Shown here piece by piece: positions 9,148 through 18,373 of a stretch of DNA of 64,000 bases. Within the stretch, counting starts at the first letter, position 1. The number at the start of each line of letters is the position of its first letter. The stretch comes from an uncultured Bacteroidota bacterium. GTDB lineage: Bacteria; Bacteroidota; Bacteroidia; NS11-12g; UBA9320. A model generated the notes under the pieces. The model was not told the origin of the DNA. It saw only the letters and a list, made by a program, of their open reading frames with translations, and ran no database searches. The stretch spans positions 19,858 through 83,857 of the forward strand of contig CAJWLP010000003.1 in the NCBI GenBank assembly GCA_913043145.1. The letters run 5' to 3'. The position numbers and the translations under genes were made by a program.

Positions 9148-10410
9148 TTATTTGGTATCGTTTGCACTTCTTCCAATGTAGGTCTGAACACATCTGAAGC
9201 CCACATACGATTTTGAAGTATCTTGATATTCGTAGGATCTTGATCCATTCTGAATGAAGTAAGCAATATCTTTCCAGCTACCACCACGAGTAACCTTACG
9301 TTTTAATGAAAGTGGTCCATCATCATCCGCATCGTACTGATAATCAGGATTAAGATCATGAGTAAATTGCATACTTGCTTCATCATAAGCAGAAATCGTC
9401 CATTCAGCAACATTGCCAGCCATATTATATAGGCCATAATCGTTGGGGAAATATGAATCAGCTCTCACTGGCCAAAATCCTCCATCAGCCATGTAGTTAC
9501 CACGATTTGGTTTAAAATTGGCTAATAAGCATCCTTTACTGTTTCTAGTATATGGTCCACCCCATGGATACATATTATTATCTCTTCCACCTCTGGCAGC
9601 AAACTCCCACTCGAATTCTGTTGGAAGTCTCCAATCTTCAGTTATTGGCATTTCTTGGTTTGACCAATATCTATTCATCCATCGGGTTCTCCAGTTACAA
9701 AATGCGTTTGCTTGGTGCCAGTTTATTCCTACCACTGGATAATCATCATATTTTGGGTGATTGTAATACTGACGAGTCATTGGCTCGTTGTAGGAATATG
9801 TGAAGTCTCTTACCCATACTAAAGTATCTGGATAGATAGCTCTTGTTTTAGTAACTAGGTAATCAGCCCGATTAGATTCTAAATAGCTTCCTTTGGCAGC
9901 AGATTGAAAATCTACGTATGTATAGGTGTATTCTAATTTACGGATATCCCATTGTTTACGATGATCATATCGTTCTTTACCCTTGTAATAGTAACGATCT
10001 CCATGTTCGTTATAAAAATCTTCAACAGTAACATCATCGTCATAATCAAGAACCTCATAGTCATCATACTCATCCTCAATTTCGACTGTAGCTTCCATTT
10101 CGAGTCGCATGAAACTATCTTTCACATAAGCCACAAATTGGCGATATTCATTGTTTGTAATTTCAGTATCGTCCATCCACAGAGCAGCTACAGAAACTTG
10201 TTTGTTTGGAGCTATGTAAGTGTGAAATATATCCTCATCACTTTGGCCTGTATGAAATGTTCCTGTAGGAATATAGACAGTGCCAAATGGCTGTGGGTGA
10301 AACCAAGGTCTTCTTCCTTGAACACCAATCAGTTCTCCATTGTCACCCATTCCACAACCGATTAAAGTGAGGAATGACATAACTACTAATGCTTTAACTG
10401 TATATTTCAT
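9148..10410 (-). CDS. gldK: Type IX secretion/gliding lipoprotein GldK (PorK)
   Basis: GldK is an outer-membrane lipoprotein that forms the periplasmic ring of the T9SS with GldN. A signal peptide with lipobox (LTLIGC, Cys at about residue 19) is followed by a formylglycine-generating-enzyme/sulfatase-modifying fold. Markers are GTFHTGQSDED, DDTEITNNEYRQFV, WRLPTEFEWEFAARGG, YNMAGNVAEWT and TRGGSW, ending VGFRCVQ. An acidic insert of about residues 100-130 (many Asp, Glu and Tyr) interrupts the fold. The gene lies between porP and gldL with gaps of about 130 and 150 bases, unusually wide for this cluster, and each gap holds a promoter-like motif. Confidence 0.96.
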   Translation of the reverse strand: MKYTVKALVVMSFLTLIGCGMGDNGELIGVQGRRPWFHPQPFGTVYIPTGTFHTGQSDEDIFHTYIAPNKQVSVAALWMDDTEITNNEYRQFVAYVKDSFMRLEMEATVEIEDEYDDYEVLDYDDDVTVEDFYNEHGDRYYYKGKERYDHRKQWDIRKLEYTYTYVDFQSAAKGSYLESNRADYLVTKTRAIYPDTLVWVRDFTYSYNEPMTRQYYNHPKYDDYPVVGINWHQANAFCNWRTRWMNRYWSNQEMPITEDWRLPTEFEWEFAARGGRDNNMYPWGGPYTRNSKGCLLANFKPNRGNYMADGGFWPVRADSYFPNDYGLYNMAGNVAEWTISAYDEASMQFTHDLNPDYQYDADDDGPLSLKRKVTRGGSWKDIAYFIQNGSRSYEYQDTSKSYVGFRCVQTYIGRSANDTK

Positions 10411-10436
10411 ATCTTTTTACTCTATTAAAAGTTTGA

Positions 10437-10467
10437 CAAATTAACATTTAAATGTTGAAAAAAACAA
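10437..10467 (-). promoter_or_regulatory. Putative gldK promoter with embedded palindrome
   Basis: On the minus strand a TTG (plus 10465-10467) is followed after 20 bases by TTAATTTG (10437-10444), one mismatch from TAnnTTTG, about 27 bases before the gldK ATG. The 14-base perfect palindrome AACATTTAAATGTT (10443-10456) fills much of the spacer and touches the -7 element, which is where a repressor could bind. The promoter assignment is by motif only. Confidence 0.4.
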
Positions 10468-10540
10468 CAATATTTCTATTGTCTGGGGTTTTAACGTTGA
10501 AAATATCTTTTAAGTATATATCTACTTAATTAAGATGAAA

Positions 10541-11596
10541 TTATAAAAATCTAACACTTTCTCTAATGATTTTAGTTGGAGGTGTAACAGATATAGGAAT
10601 ACAATACCTCACAAAGATTTCATGTGTACCATTACTCACTTTTTGAATATTTGATAAAGTGATATCATACGAGTATCCAATTTTAATGTTATCTTTTTGG
10701 TAACCTAGAAGCACAGATACCGCATCGCTATTTGCCCATTGTCTGTATGCTAATCCTCCTCGGAATGTATTTGCAAATAAAGCGGTCATATTTAAATCAA
10801 CTTGAGGTTTATAAGAACCTTGTAGTAAACCATATTTAACTAAAAAAGCAGGTTCTAGAGTAAAATTACCCATGTCGATATCGCTTCCTACAATGGTATA
10901 ATAATGGGGGACATATGACATATTTAGAGATCTAGTTTGACCATCTTTTGTCAAAACTGAAACTGAGTATTGTGCTTGATTAATATTTGTCATAGAAAAT
11001 CCAGCATAGAAGTTTTTGAATGAACTTACTCCAATTTGTTGTTGTTTATACATCAATCCAAAATTTAAGTCAAGTTTCATTTCATTACCATCTCCATCGG
11101 GAATGTTTGAGTCAAATGCATCTTTTGCTTGAAATTTAGGATCGACCCAACCCCATTGTGTACCTCCAATACCAAGACCAATAGCTACTTCGTTGAATCC
11201 TCCTTGAAATTGTTTACGATAATTCAAATTGGCCATGAAGGCAGTAGATTTTGTATATCCAATTTTGTCATCGATTATACTAAGACCTGCACCTAAAAAT
11301 TGATCGCCAGATTTACCCAAATTAAAGACTGAATTCACATTCATATTATACGTAACTGGAGCAACATCTTGACCACTACCATCGATGGCCTCTGTTCCTC
11401 TGTATTGAGTTTCATCTGTATAATCCCTCCATTGATGGTGAGTTAAACCGCTTATGCAAATCATTCCTTGTCTGTTTCCTGCTCCTGCTGGGTTGTAAGC
11501 TTGGATGACGTCTTTAAAGTGCGTGTAGTAAGGATCTTGCTGTGCATAAGTATTTAAACTAAAAAAGGCCGCAAGTAAAATTAGTAATTTTTTCAT
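10541..11596 (-). CDS. porP: PorP/SprF family type IX secretion outer-membrane protein
   Basis: This is a beta-barrel outer-membrane protein of the PorP/SprF family, which interacts with the T9SS machinery and in some members anchors or helps export specific cargo. It starts with a signal peptide MKKLLILLAAFFSLNTYAQ followed by the family opening QDPYYTHFKDVIQAYNPA, and continues as alternating strands to the barrel end. I chose the ATG at 11596 because it gives a clean signal peptide, while the longer frame adds 13 residues. Its place directly upstream of gldKLMN on the same strand matches the porPKLMN order of the well-studied Porphyromonas cluster, so it is probably the core PorP rather than a cargo-specific copy. 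Confidence 0.93.
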   Translation of the reverse strand: MKKLLILLAAFFSLNTYAQQDPYYTHFKDVIQAYNPAGAGNRQGMICISGLTHHQWRDYTDETQYRGTEAIDGSGQDVAPVTYNMNVNSVFNLGKSGDQFLGAGLSIIDDKIGYTKSTAFMANLNYRKQFQGGFNEVAIGLGIGGTQWGWVDPKFQAKDAFDSNIPDGDGNEMKLDLNFGLMYKQQQIGVSSFKNFYAGFSMTNINQAQYSVSVLTKDGQTRSLNMSYVPHYYTIVGSDIDMGNFTLEPAFLVKYGLLQGSYKPQVDLNMTALFANTFRGGLAYRQWANSDAVSVLLGYQKDNIKIGYSYDITLSNIQKVSNGTHEIFVRYCIPISVTPPTKIIRESVRFL

Positions 11597-11689
11597 AAGT
11601 GGTAATAACGTCTTATTCATTATCCTAAGGCACAATTATAGGTAATTTTAATGAAATTAAATGGTCACATTTTTTGAAATTTTTCTTTA

Positions 11690-13378
11690 CTAATGAATAT
11701 TCTCGTGAACCTGTTTTATTATTAATCCAAAATTTAGTTTGGCTTCAGCCATCAATTTATTTGCTTTTTTGTTGAGATTCGATGCAAAATCCTTATCATT
11801 TAAATCTTTGGTATTAATTCTAACATTCATATACGCTCCCTCTATAGCTGTTAGGCAACATAAAGCCCCAACACCAGTATCAGACATCGATGCTGGGTTG
11901 CCAATTTCTAACATTGCTTTTAATAAATCGAGAGATTTGTAGCTGGTTTGCATAACTTGATATGGAACCTCAGCAGCATACTTACTTGCATTTTGAATAG
12001 CCTCTATCCTTAGCTTTTTTTCACTTTCTGTGTCTTTAGCCATTCGAATTGCATCGATAATTTGGTTAAATGATCTGGTGTCCTCATCTACCAGAAATAA
12101 TAGTTCTTTCTGAATTTTTTGACCAATTTCAGCCCAATTTGAAAAATCATCTAATTTTTCTTCCCATCCTGGTTTGTTGGCAGATAAATTAGAAACCATA
12201 GTCCCTAATGAGATTCCTAGAGAACCAACATATGCAGAGATACTCCCTCCACCAGGTGCCATGCTCTCAGAGGCCGTTTCTTGGGCTAGTTTCTTGGCAG
12301 TTAAATTGACTAAACGTTCATCACTTTCATTTTTAAGTTGGTATTCAATAATTTTTTTACTCGGATCAAATGGTCCTAATTCATCAAGCCCCATAGATTT
12401 GATGGCAATATGAATTAGTTCTTCCTCACTTACACCGAGAGATCTTCCTTGTTTTTTTAAATAATGTTTACCTGCATCTAACATTGCTTTTAAGGGAATT
12501 AAGCCGACCAATTCACTTCCAGTAATTCTAACCCCTCTTGATATACAGCTTTTTTGAACCTCGTCAAAGAATGTATGAATTGGGGTGATTTGATAGTTGG
12601 TTAGATTGGCACTTACTTGAGCAACATTATACTCATCAATATACCATCCCACTGCTTGTACGGCTTTACACGTTCCAGGTAAGCGAACTGTTTGACCATT
12701 TTTATCAGTAACTATTTTACCCGTATATGGATTGCCCGTACGTTTAACTCTTCCATTTTCTCTCACGTCAAAAGCGACCCGATTTGCTATTCGAGTAGAT
12801 TTGGTATTAAGATTTATATTATATGCAATTAAAAAATCTCTTGCACCAATGGTGGTTGCTCCTGATTTTGAATTGTATTCCAATGGTCCAAAATCAGGTT
12901 TCCATTCAGGCTTTTTAATTTTTTCAAAAAATCCTTCATATTCTCCAGCTCGAATAATGGATAAAATGTGACGTTTTTTGTTTGGTTGTGACTCGCCATA
13001 TAGGTATACCGGTATTTTGGTAGATTCTCCAACTTTTTTGGCAAGTTTAATTGCCCAATTGGAAGTTTCTTCCATAGATATATTTGCTACTGGAATAAAA
13101 GGACATACGTCTGTTGCTCCCATCCGGGCATGTTCTCCAGAATGTTTACTCATGTCAATTAATTCTCCAGCTTTTACAATTGCTTTGTATGCGGCACGAA
13201 CAACAGCTTGTGGCGTCCCGACAAATGTCACCACAGTCCGGTTTGTGGCTGCTCCCGGATCGACATCCAAAAGTTTAACTCCATCGACACTTTCAATTTC
13301 ATTGGTGATTTGTTTAATGACTCCAAGATCACGACCCTCACTAAAATTTGGTACACATTCTATTAGTTGTTGATTCAT
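11690..13378 (-). CDS. ftcD: Bifunctional glutamate formimidoyltransferase / formimidoyltetrahydrofolate cyclodeaminase
   Basis: This enzyme transfers the formimino group of N-formimino-glutamate (from histidine breakdown) to tetrahydrofolate, then deaminates the product to methenyl-THF. The N-terminal transferase half opens MNQQLIECVPNFSEGRD and holds the catalytic-His motif HSGEHARMGATDVCPF (about residues 80-95). The C-terminal cyclodeaminase half (about residues 350-562) contains APGGGSISAYVGSLG. The total of 562 residues fits the fused form. No other hut gene is adjacent. It lies upstream of porP on the same strand with a 93-base gap. A -7-like TATTTTTG (minus strand, 13398-13405) precedes its ATG. 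Confidence 0.95.
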   Translation of the reverse strand: MNQQLIECVPNFSEGRDLGVIKQITNEIESVDGVKLLDVDPGAATNRTVVTFVGTPQAVVRAAYKAIVKAGELIDMSKHSGEHARMGATDVCPFIPVANISMEETSNWAIKLAKKVGESTKIPVYLYGESQPNKKRHILSIIRAGEYEGFFEKIKKPEWKPDFGPLEYNSKSGATTIGARDFLIAYNINLNTKSTRIANRVAFDVRENGRVKRTGNPYTGKIVTDKNGQTVRLPGTCKAVQAVGWYIDEYNVAQVSANLTNYQITPIHTFFDEVQKSCISRGVRITGSELVGLIPLKAMLDAGKHYLKKQGRSLGVSEEELIHIAIKSMGLDELGPFDPSKKIIEYQLKNESDERLVNLTAKKLAQETASESMAPGGGSISAYVGSLGISLGTMVSNLSANKPGWEEKLDDFSNWAEIGQKIQKELLFLVDEDTRSFNQIIDAIRMAKDTESEKKLRIEAIQNASKYAAEVPYQVMQTSYKSLDLLKAMLEIGNPASMSDTGVGALCCLTAIEGAYMNVRINTKDLNDKDFASNLNKKANKLMAEAKLNFGLIIKQVHENIH

Positions 13379-13397
13379 TTTTTAATTATAATGGCAA

Positions 13398-13405
13398 CAA
13401 AAATA
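13398..13405 (-). promoter_or_regulatory. Possible -7 element of the ftcD promoter
   Basis: The minus strand reads TATTTTTG, matching TAnnTTTG, about 20 bases before the ftcD ATG. I see no clear -33 TTTG at the normal spacing, so confidence is low. Confidence 0.3.
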
Positions 13406-13546
13406 TAATTAGATGAATACTTTTAGTTAATAATTTCCTCAAATTCAAAAGAATAAATTAAATCAAGTACTTCTTATTAAATGTGATGATATTTTAATTG
13501 TTTTTATGTTCAATTTGAGTAAAAATACATTGCTTTGTATGTACCA

Positions 13547-14290
13547 TTGAGATACGTATTAGAAATAGCTTACAACGGAACAAATTACCATGGTTGGCAA
13601 ATGCAATCTAATAATGTTACTGTTCAGGAAGTTTTAGAAAAAGAGTTATCTAAAATTTTAAAAGTACAAACCTCAGTAATGGGTTGTGGAAGGACAGATA
13701 CAGGTGTACATGCCATTCAATTTTTTTTGCATTTTGATTATAACCTAGAATTGCCTGAACGATTTGTTTTTCGATTGAACCAGATGTTACCCAAAGATAT
13801 TGCTATAAAGGAATCATTTGAAGTGAACGATCAGTTTCACTCACGTTTTTCGGCTATCTACCGAACGTATGTATACAAAGCTACAGCAATCAAGAACCCA
13901 TTTACTGAGAATCAAACCTTGTTTCTTTACAACAAACCAAGCATAGAACTCATGAATGAGGGGTGCAGAGAACTTTTAAAACATGAAGATTTTGCCTCTT
14001 TCTGCAAGCGAGGAGGGGATAACAAAACTACGCTCTGTGATCTAATGGTGGCTGAGTGGTCCGAGAATTATGAATTGATTGAATTTCGTATAAGATCAAA
14101 TAGATTTTTACGCAATATGGTAAGAGCATTGGTTGGAACATTATTGGAAGTTGGGTATGGAAATATTTCCATAGATGATTTGCAAAAAATAATTAGTAGT
14201 CTTGAGCGAAGTAAAGCTGGCAAAAGTGTATCGGCAGCAGGATTATATTTATTAGAAATTGGCTATAATTGGGATGAGTTCAAAGTCTAA
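13547..14290 (+). CDS. truA: tRNA pseudouridine synthase A (TruA)
   Basis: TruA makes pseudouridine at positions 38-40 of the tRNA anticodon arm. The protein opens YVLEIAYNGTNYHGWQMQ and has the catalytic-Asp motif GCGRTDTGVHA (Asp about residue 51), then RFLRNMVRALVGTLLEVG near residue 190. There is no ATG near the expected N terminus. A TTG at 13547 gives MRYVLEIAYNGT, the usual start, while another TTG at 13535 would add four residues. The 3' end overlaps the start of the ABC exporter gene, so the two are probably translated in series. Confidence 0.94.
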   Translation: MRYVLEIAYNGTNYHGWQMQSNNVTVQEVLEKELSKILKVQTSVMGCGRTDTGVHAIQFFLHFDYNLELPERFVFRLNQMLPKDIAIKESFEVNDQFHSRFSAIYRTYVYKATAIKNPFTENQTLFLYNKPSIELMNEGCRELLKHEDFASFCKRGGDNKTTLCDLMVAEWSENYELIEFRIRSNRFLRNMVRALVGTLLEVGYGNISIDDLQKIISSLERSKAGKSVSAAGLYLLEIGYNWDEFKV

Positions 14291-16034
14291 TAATTCTATT
14301 TCCTTTGATTTTCATTTGATTTTGCGAATAATTAAATTAGCAAAACCACACCAAACTATAGCCTTACTTGCTTTGGTATTGACAGTAATTGCTACAATTT
14401 TGGCACCTGTTCGCCCTTTACTTGTTCAATATACACTGGATCAACCTATCGCAAATAAAGATATTGAGGGAATTACTACCTTTTCTATTTTCATTTTTGT
14501 TCATCTATTATTAAATAGCATTGTAATTTTTGGTAACACTTATGTTTCTAATCTATTGGGACAAAAGGTAATTGAAGATTTACGGATCAGAGTTTATAAG
14601 CACATCATCTCAATGAGCAGTAGATTTTTTGATAGAAGCAAGGTAGGTACGCTTGTTACTCGATCTATTTCTGATGTTGAGACTATTTCATCTTTTTTTT
14701 CTCAGGGTTTCATATCTATTCTTGGGGACTTAGCTCAAATAATTGTGGTTTTGGGAGTTATGTTATACAGTAGCTGGCAGCTAACACTTATTTCCCTGTG
14801 TGTTTTACCTTTACTTATTGTTGCTTCTGACTTTTTTAGAAGAGGGGTTAGGGTATCTTTTCAGACCGTTCGTACTAAAGTATCTCAAATGAATTCTTTT
14901 GTTCAAGAGCAAATTGTCGGGATGGAAGTTGTTCAAATTTTTGGCAAGCAGAATCAAGAATTTGATAAGTTCGAAAAAATTAATCGGGAACACCGTGAAG
15001 CTAATAAACGATCTATCTTTTATTATGCTATTTATTTCCCAATTGTTGAGATTTTAAGTAGTTTGGCGTTGGGATTAATAATTTTTTGGAGTGTTGGATA
15101 TCCATCTGAGGCAAGTGTTGGTTTAATATCAGCATTTATATTGTATATCAATCTTATTTTTAGACCAATTAGATTCATTGCTGACCGATTTAACACAATG
15201 CAAATGGGAATGGTTAGTAGTGAACGTATTTTTGATTTACTAGATGATTTTTCAGATGTAGAAAAAAAAGGTAAACAACTTTTAACAGATGTTAATGGTG
15301 GTATTGATTTCAAAAACGTTTGGTTTTCATATAATGAAGATGTTCAAGTTTTAAAAGATGTAAGTTTTCGTATTGAACCTGGAAGAAGTCTTGCTATTGT
15401 TGGTGCTACTGGTGCAGGTAAGTCAACTATTGTAAATTTAATTACTCGATTATACGAATTTCAAAAAGGAGATATTTTGATTGATGGGGTTAATTTAAAA
15501 ACCTTAGATTTAAAATCATTAAGAAGTCAGATTGGTGTAGTAATGCAAGATGTTTTTCTTTTTGCTGGGACTGTTAATGAAAATGTAAATCTTAAGAATA
15601 AAGAAATCTCCTCAAAACAGGTCGAGGATGCAGCAAAGGCAGTTGGTGCATATGAATTTATTCAAAAATTAGAAGGTAATTTTAACTATGAAGTTATGGA
15701 GCGAGGTGTTTCATTGTCTGGTGGTCAACGCCAATTAGTTTCTTTTATCCGCGCTATGGTAGCAGATCCGAAAATATTAATTTTAGATGAAGCCACATCG
15801 AGTGTTGACTCTGAAACAGAGGACCTCATCCAACAAGCTATTAAGAAACTAATGTCTAATAGAACATCTATAGTAATAGCACATCGTTTGAGTACAATCA
15901 AGGAAGCTGATTCAATTCTTGTCCTTGACAAAGGTGTTGTTGTCGAAATTGGAGATCATAAAGAACTAATGGCTAAAAAAGGGGCATATTTCACGCTTTT
16001 TCAAAAACAATTCCAGTTGATTGAATCTACTTAA
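14274..16034 (+). CDS. MsbA-like ABC exporter (fused membrane and ATPase domains)
   Basis: This is a half-size ABC exporter expected to work as a homodimer in the cytoplasmic membrane, moving lipid, drug or peptide outward. Six membrane helices fill about residues 15-310 and the nucleotide-binding domain the rest. The latter shows Walker A GATGAGKST, Q-loop MQDVF, signature VSLSGGQRQL, Walker B LILDEATSSVD and H-loop IAHRLS. I start it at the ATG at 14274, inside the end of truA; a TTG five codons earlier is possible. The substrate cannot be read from the sequence. Related proteins in Bacteroidota are annotated MsbA or multidrug exporter. Confidence 0.93.
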   Translation: MSSKSNNSISFDFHLILRIIKLAKPHQTIALLALVLTVIATILAPVRPLLVQYTLDQPIANKDIEGITTFSIFIFVHLLLNSIVIFGNTYVSNLLGQKVIEDLRIRVYKHIISMSSRFFDRSKVGTLVTRSISDVETISSFFSQGFISILGDLAQIIVVLGVMLYSSWQLTLISLCVLPLLIVASDFFRRGVRVSFQTVRTKVSQMNSFVQEQIVGMEVVQIFGKQNQEFDKFEKINREHREANKRSIFYYAIYFPIVEILSSLALGLIIFWSVGYPSEASVGLISAFILYINLIFRPIRFIADRFNTMQMGMVSSERIFDLLDDFSDVEKKGKQLLTDVNGGIDFKNVWFSYNEDVQVLKDVSFRIEPGRSLAIVGATGAGKSTIVNLITRLYEFQKGDILIDGVNLKTLDLKSLRSQIGVVMQDVFLFAGTVNENVNLKNKEISSKQVEDAAKAVGAYEFIQKLEGNFNYEVMERGVSLSGGQRQLVSFIRAMVADPKILILDEATSSVDSETEDLIQQAIKKLMSNRTSIVIAHRLSTIKEADSILVLDKGVVVEIGDHKELMAKKGAYFTLFQKQFQLIEST

Positions 16035-16076
16035 GTTTAATTTTTTTAGTTTAAATCATTTTAAATATCCACAACA

Positions 16077-16107
16077 TTGGTATAATGTTTTTGGCGTTCT
16101 ATTTTTG
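16077..16107 (+). promoter_or_regulatory. Putative trpS promoter
   Basis: TTG at 16077-16079 is followed after 20 bases by TATTTTTG at 16100-16107, an exact TAnnTTTG. Transcription would start about 10 bases before the trpS ATG at 16124. Both elements and the spacing fit the Bacteroidota housekeeping consensus. Confidence 0.5.
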
Positions 16108-16123
16108 AGGCTTCAATAATTAG

Positions 16124-17125
16124 ATGTCAAGAGTCGTATCTGGTATAAGGCCCACAGGGAAGCTGCATTTAGGTAATTATTTTGGTGCAGTTAATAGTTT
16201 TCTTAAAATGCAGGAAGAACATGAATGTTTTTTTTTCATTGCGGATATTCATTCTTTGACTACTCATCCAGCACCATCTGATTTACACAGCAATGTCAAA
16301 CAAGTTTTAGCTGAACATTTAGCTATGGGGGTGGATCCTGAAAAATGTGCACTGTTCATTCAAAGTGACGTAAAAGCCATTGCTGAACTATACACTTATA
16401 TGAATATGAATGCTTACTTGGGTGAATTAGAGAGAAGTACATCATTTAAGGAAAAAATACGATCTCAAAAAGATAATGTTAATGCTGGTCTATTGACGTA
16501 CCCAGTGCTTATGGCGGTTGATATATTAGCACATCATGCTGACTTTGTTCCGGTGGGCAAGGATCAACAACAACACCTAGAAATGACAAGAACATTTGCT
16601 AATCGATTTAATCATATGTATGGTAATACCTACTTCAACGAACCAAAAGCCTACAGTAATACTGGTAAACTAATTAAAGTTCCAGGACTTACAGCACAAG
16701 GGAAAATGAGTAAAAGTAGTGGAGATGCTGATACGATTGTTTTTGATGAAGAAGATCAAGTGATTCGGAAAAAAATTATGAGGGCAGTAACAGATAATGG
16801 ACCAACCGAACCTGGAATGCTTAAGTCGGAAGGTCTTCAGAATTTGTTTGATATTATGAACTTAGTTTCTGATAAATCTACTATTGCTCATTTTGAGGAA
16901 TTACATCAAACTGCTCAAATCAGATATGGAGATTTAAAAAAACAAATAGCAGAAGATGTACTGAAATTTGTAGCCCCTATTAGAGAAAAAATAAATCATT
17001 ATAAAAATGATTCTAAAGCTCTAGCTATAGCAGCAAAAATAGGTGCTGAAAAAGCGAATGAAAGTGCCAATAAAACGTTACAAGAAGTAAGAGGAATTAT
17101 TGGATTTAAGAATTTCTACAAATAA
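16124..17125 (+). CDS. trpS: Tryptophanyl-tRNA synthetase
   Basis: This class I synthetase charges tRNA-Trp in the cytoplasm. It begins MSRVVSGIRPTGKLHLGN, with the HIGH-type motif HLGN close to the N terminus, and has KMSKSSGD near residue 193 as the KMSKS loop. The length of 333 is normal for the bacterial enzyme. It is preceded by a good promoter match and followed after 22 bases by the deoxynucleoside kinase gene. Confidence 0.97.
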   Translation: MSRVVSGIRPTGKLHLGNYFGAVNSFLKMQEEHECFFFIADIHSLTTHPAPSDLHSNVKQVLAEHLAMGVDPEKCALFIQSDVKAIAELYTYMNMNAYLGELERSTSFKEKIRSQKDNVNAGLLTYPVLMAVDILAHHADFVPVGKDQQQHLEMTRTFANRFNHMYGNTYFNEPKAYSNTGKLIKVPGLTAQGKMSKSSGDADTIVFDEEDQVIRKKIMRAVTDNGPTEPGMLKSEGLQNLFDIMNLVSDKSTIAHFEELHQTAQIRYGDLKKQIAEDVLKFVAPIREKINHYKNDSKALAIAAKIGAEKANESANKTLQEVRGIIGFKNFYK

Positions 17126-17147
17126 ATAAAACTAACCAAAAAATAAA

Positions 17148-17762
17148 ATGCATATAGCTATAGCAGGTAACATCGGGTCAGGTAAGACCACACTAACCAA
17201 ACTATTATCAAATCATTATGATTGGGAGCCTCACTATGAGGCTATGGATAATAATCCGTATATCACTGACTTTTATGATGATATGACGCGTTGGTCATTT
17301 AACCTACAGATTTATTTTCTACATACGCGATTTAGTAGTTTAATTCAAGCAAAAAATAGTACTAAAAATATTATTCAAGACAGAACAATCTATGAAGACG
17401 CATACATATTTGCCCCAAATCTTCATGCTATGGGATTGATGAGTACTCGAGATTTTGATACCTATCAAGCTTTATTTACTAATATTAAAATTAGTGTTGA
17501 TGCACCTGATTTAACTATTTATCTTAGAAGCTCTATCGGAAATTTGGTCGGACAAATCCAAAAAAGAGGACGCGAGTATGAGGATAGTATTCGTTTAGAC
17601 TACCTTAAAAGGTTAAATGAACGTTATGAAGCCTGGATTAGCACCTATAAGGATGGAAAACTTCTAATTATTGATGTAGATGATATTGATTTTGAAAATA
17701 ATCCAGAACATCTTGGGTCAATTATTAATAAAATAGATGCTGAAATCAATGGCTTATTTTGA
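17148..17762 (+). CDS. Deoxynucleoside kinase (dGK/dAK family)
   Basis: This kinase phosphorylates deoxynucleosides for nucleotide salvage in the cytoplasm. The 204-residue protein opens with the P-loop IAGNIGSGKTTL, has an acidic substrate-binding residue in HYEAMDNNPY (about residue 30), and carries the DRTIYED motif (about residues 82-88) typical of the deoxyadenosine/deoxyguanosine kinase group. A LID-like KRGREYE with clustered Arg follows near residue 145. It is probably cotranscribed with trpS. Base preference (dA, dG or dC) cannot be assigned by eye. Confidence 0.9.
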   Translation: MHIAIAGNIGSGKTTLTKLLSNHYDWEPHYEAMDNNPYITDFYDDMTRWSFNLQIYFLHTRFSSLIQAKNSTKNIIQDRTIYEDAYIFAPNLHAMGLMSTRDFDTYQALFTNIKISVDAPDLTIYLRSSIGNLVGQIQKRGREYEDSIRLDYLKRLNERYEAWISTYKDGKLLIIDVDDIDFENNPEHLGSIINKIDAEINGLF

Positions 17763-17801
17763 TCTTGGCATACTCATTGATTAAAACTTCATAAAAACAT
17801 T

Positions 17802-18311
17802 ATGCTAAAACACATCTCATTAATAATTCTAATTATAGCAGCACTTAATTCACAAGCTCAAGTGGATAATGCTTCTTTGTCATCACTTCCAGAAATTACC
17901 CTTAAAAATATTGATGGTAAGGATATTAATCTCGCTGATTATGGGACTAACGAGAAAATTACAGTTATCTCTTTTTGGGCTACTTGGTGTAAACCATGTA
18001 TCAAGGAGTTAAAGAATCTTAATGTTTTATTGGATGATTGGATTGAAGATTATAATATGGAATTAGTGGCTATTAGTTTGGACGATTCAAGAAATGCCGC
18101 CAAAGTTAAACCTACGGTCAATGCTCTAAATTGGGGTTTTGATGTTTTATTAGATCCAAATGGTGAGTTGCAAAGAGCAATGAATGTTGCCAACCCTCCA
18201 GTTACTTTTTTAGTAAATCAATCGGGTAAAATTGTATACACTCACACAGGTTATGTTGAGGGTGACGAATATGATTTAGAGGACCATATTAAGGAATTAG
18301 TATCCAAGTAA
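17802..18311 (+). CDS. TlpA-like periplasmic thioredoxin-fold protein
   Basis: This is an exported thiol-disulfide oxidoreductase of the TlpA/ResA type, acting in the periplasm on cysteines of other exported proteins such as apocytochromes. A signal peptide ends near NSQAQ (about residue 20). The redox site is WATWCKPCIKEL (Cys about residues 65 and 68), with the cis-Pro loop at NPPVTFLV and a Gly/Glu-rich YVEGDEYDLED close to the C terminus. Length 169 is typical. It is 40 bases after the kinase gene and may be read from the trpS promoter. The heptaheme cytochrome at 37707 is a possible client, by inference only. Confidence 0.88.
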   Translation: MLKHISLIILIIAALNSQAQVDNASLSSLPEITLKNIDGKDINLADYGTNEKITVISFWATWCKPCIKELKNLNVLLDDWIEDYNMELVAISLDDSRNAAKVKPTVNALNWGFDVLLDPNGELQRAMNVANPPVTFLVNQSGKIVYTHTGYVEGDEYDLEDHIKELVSK

Positions 18312-18373
18312 GTTCTAGATATTGATTTTATAGCACTTTGGGTTTGTGTATCCTGAGATTTTTTTCTTTAAGT

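Noticed and set aside
9952..10365. 137-residue plus-strand frame opposite gldK
   Set aside because: It is antisense to a well-supported gene; the Ile/Val-rich text mirrors the acidic insert of GldK.
12978..13373. 131-residue plus-strand frame opposite ftcD
   Set aside because: It is a shadow of the formimidoyltransferase domain with no signal or domain of its own.
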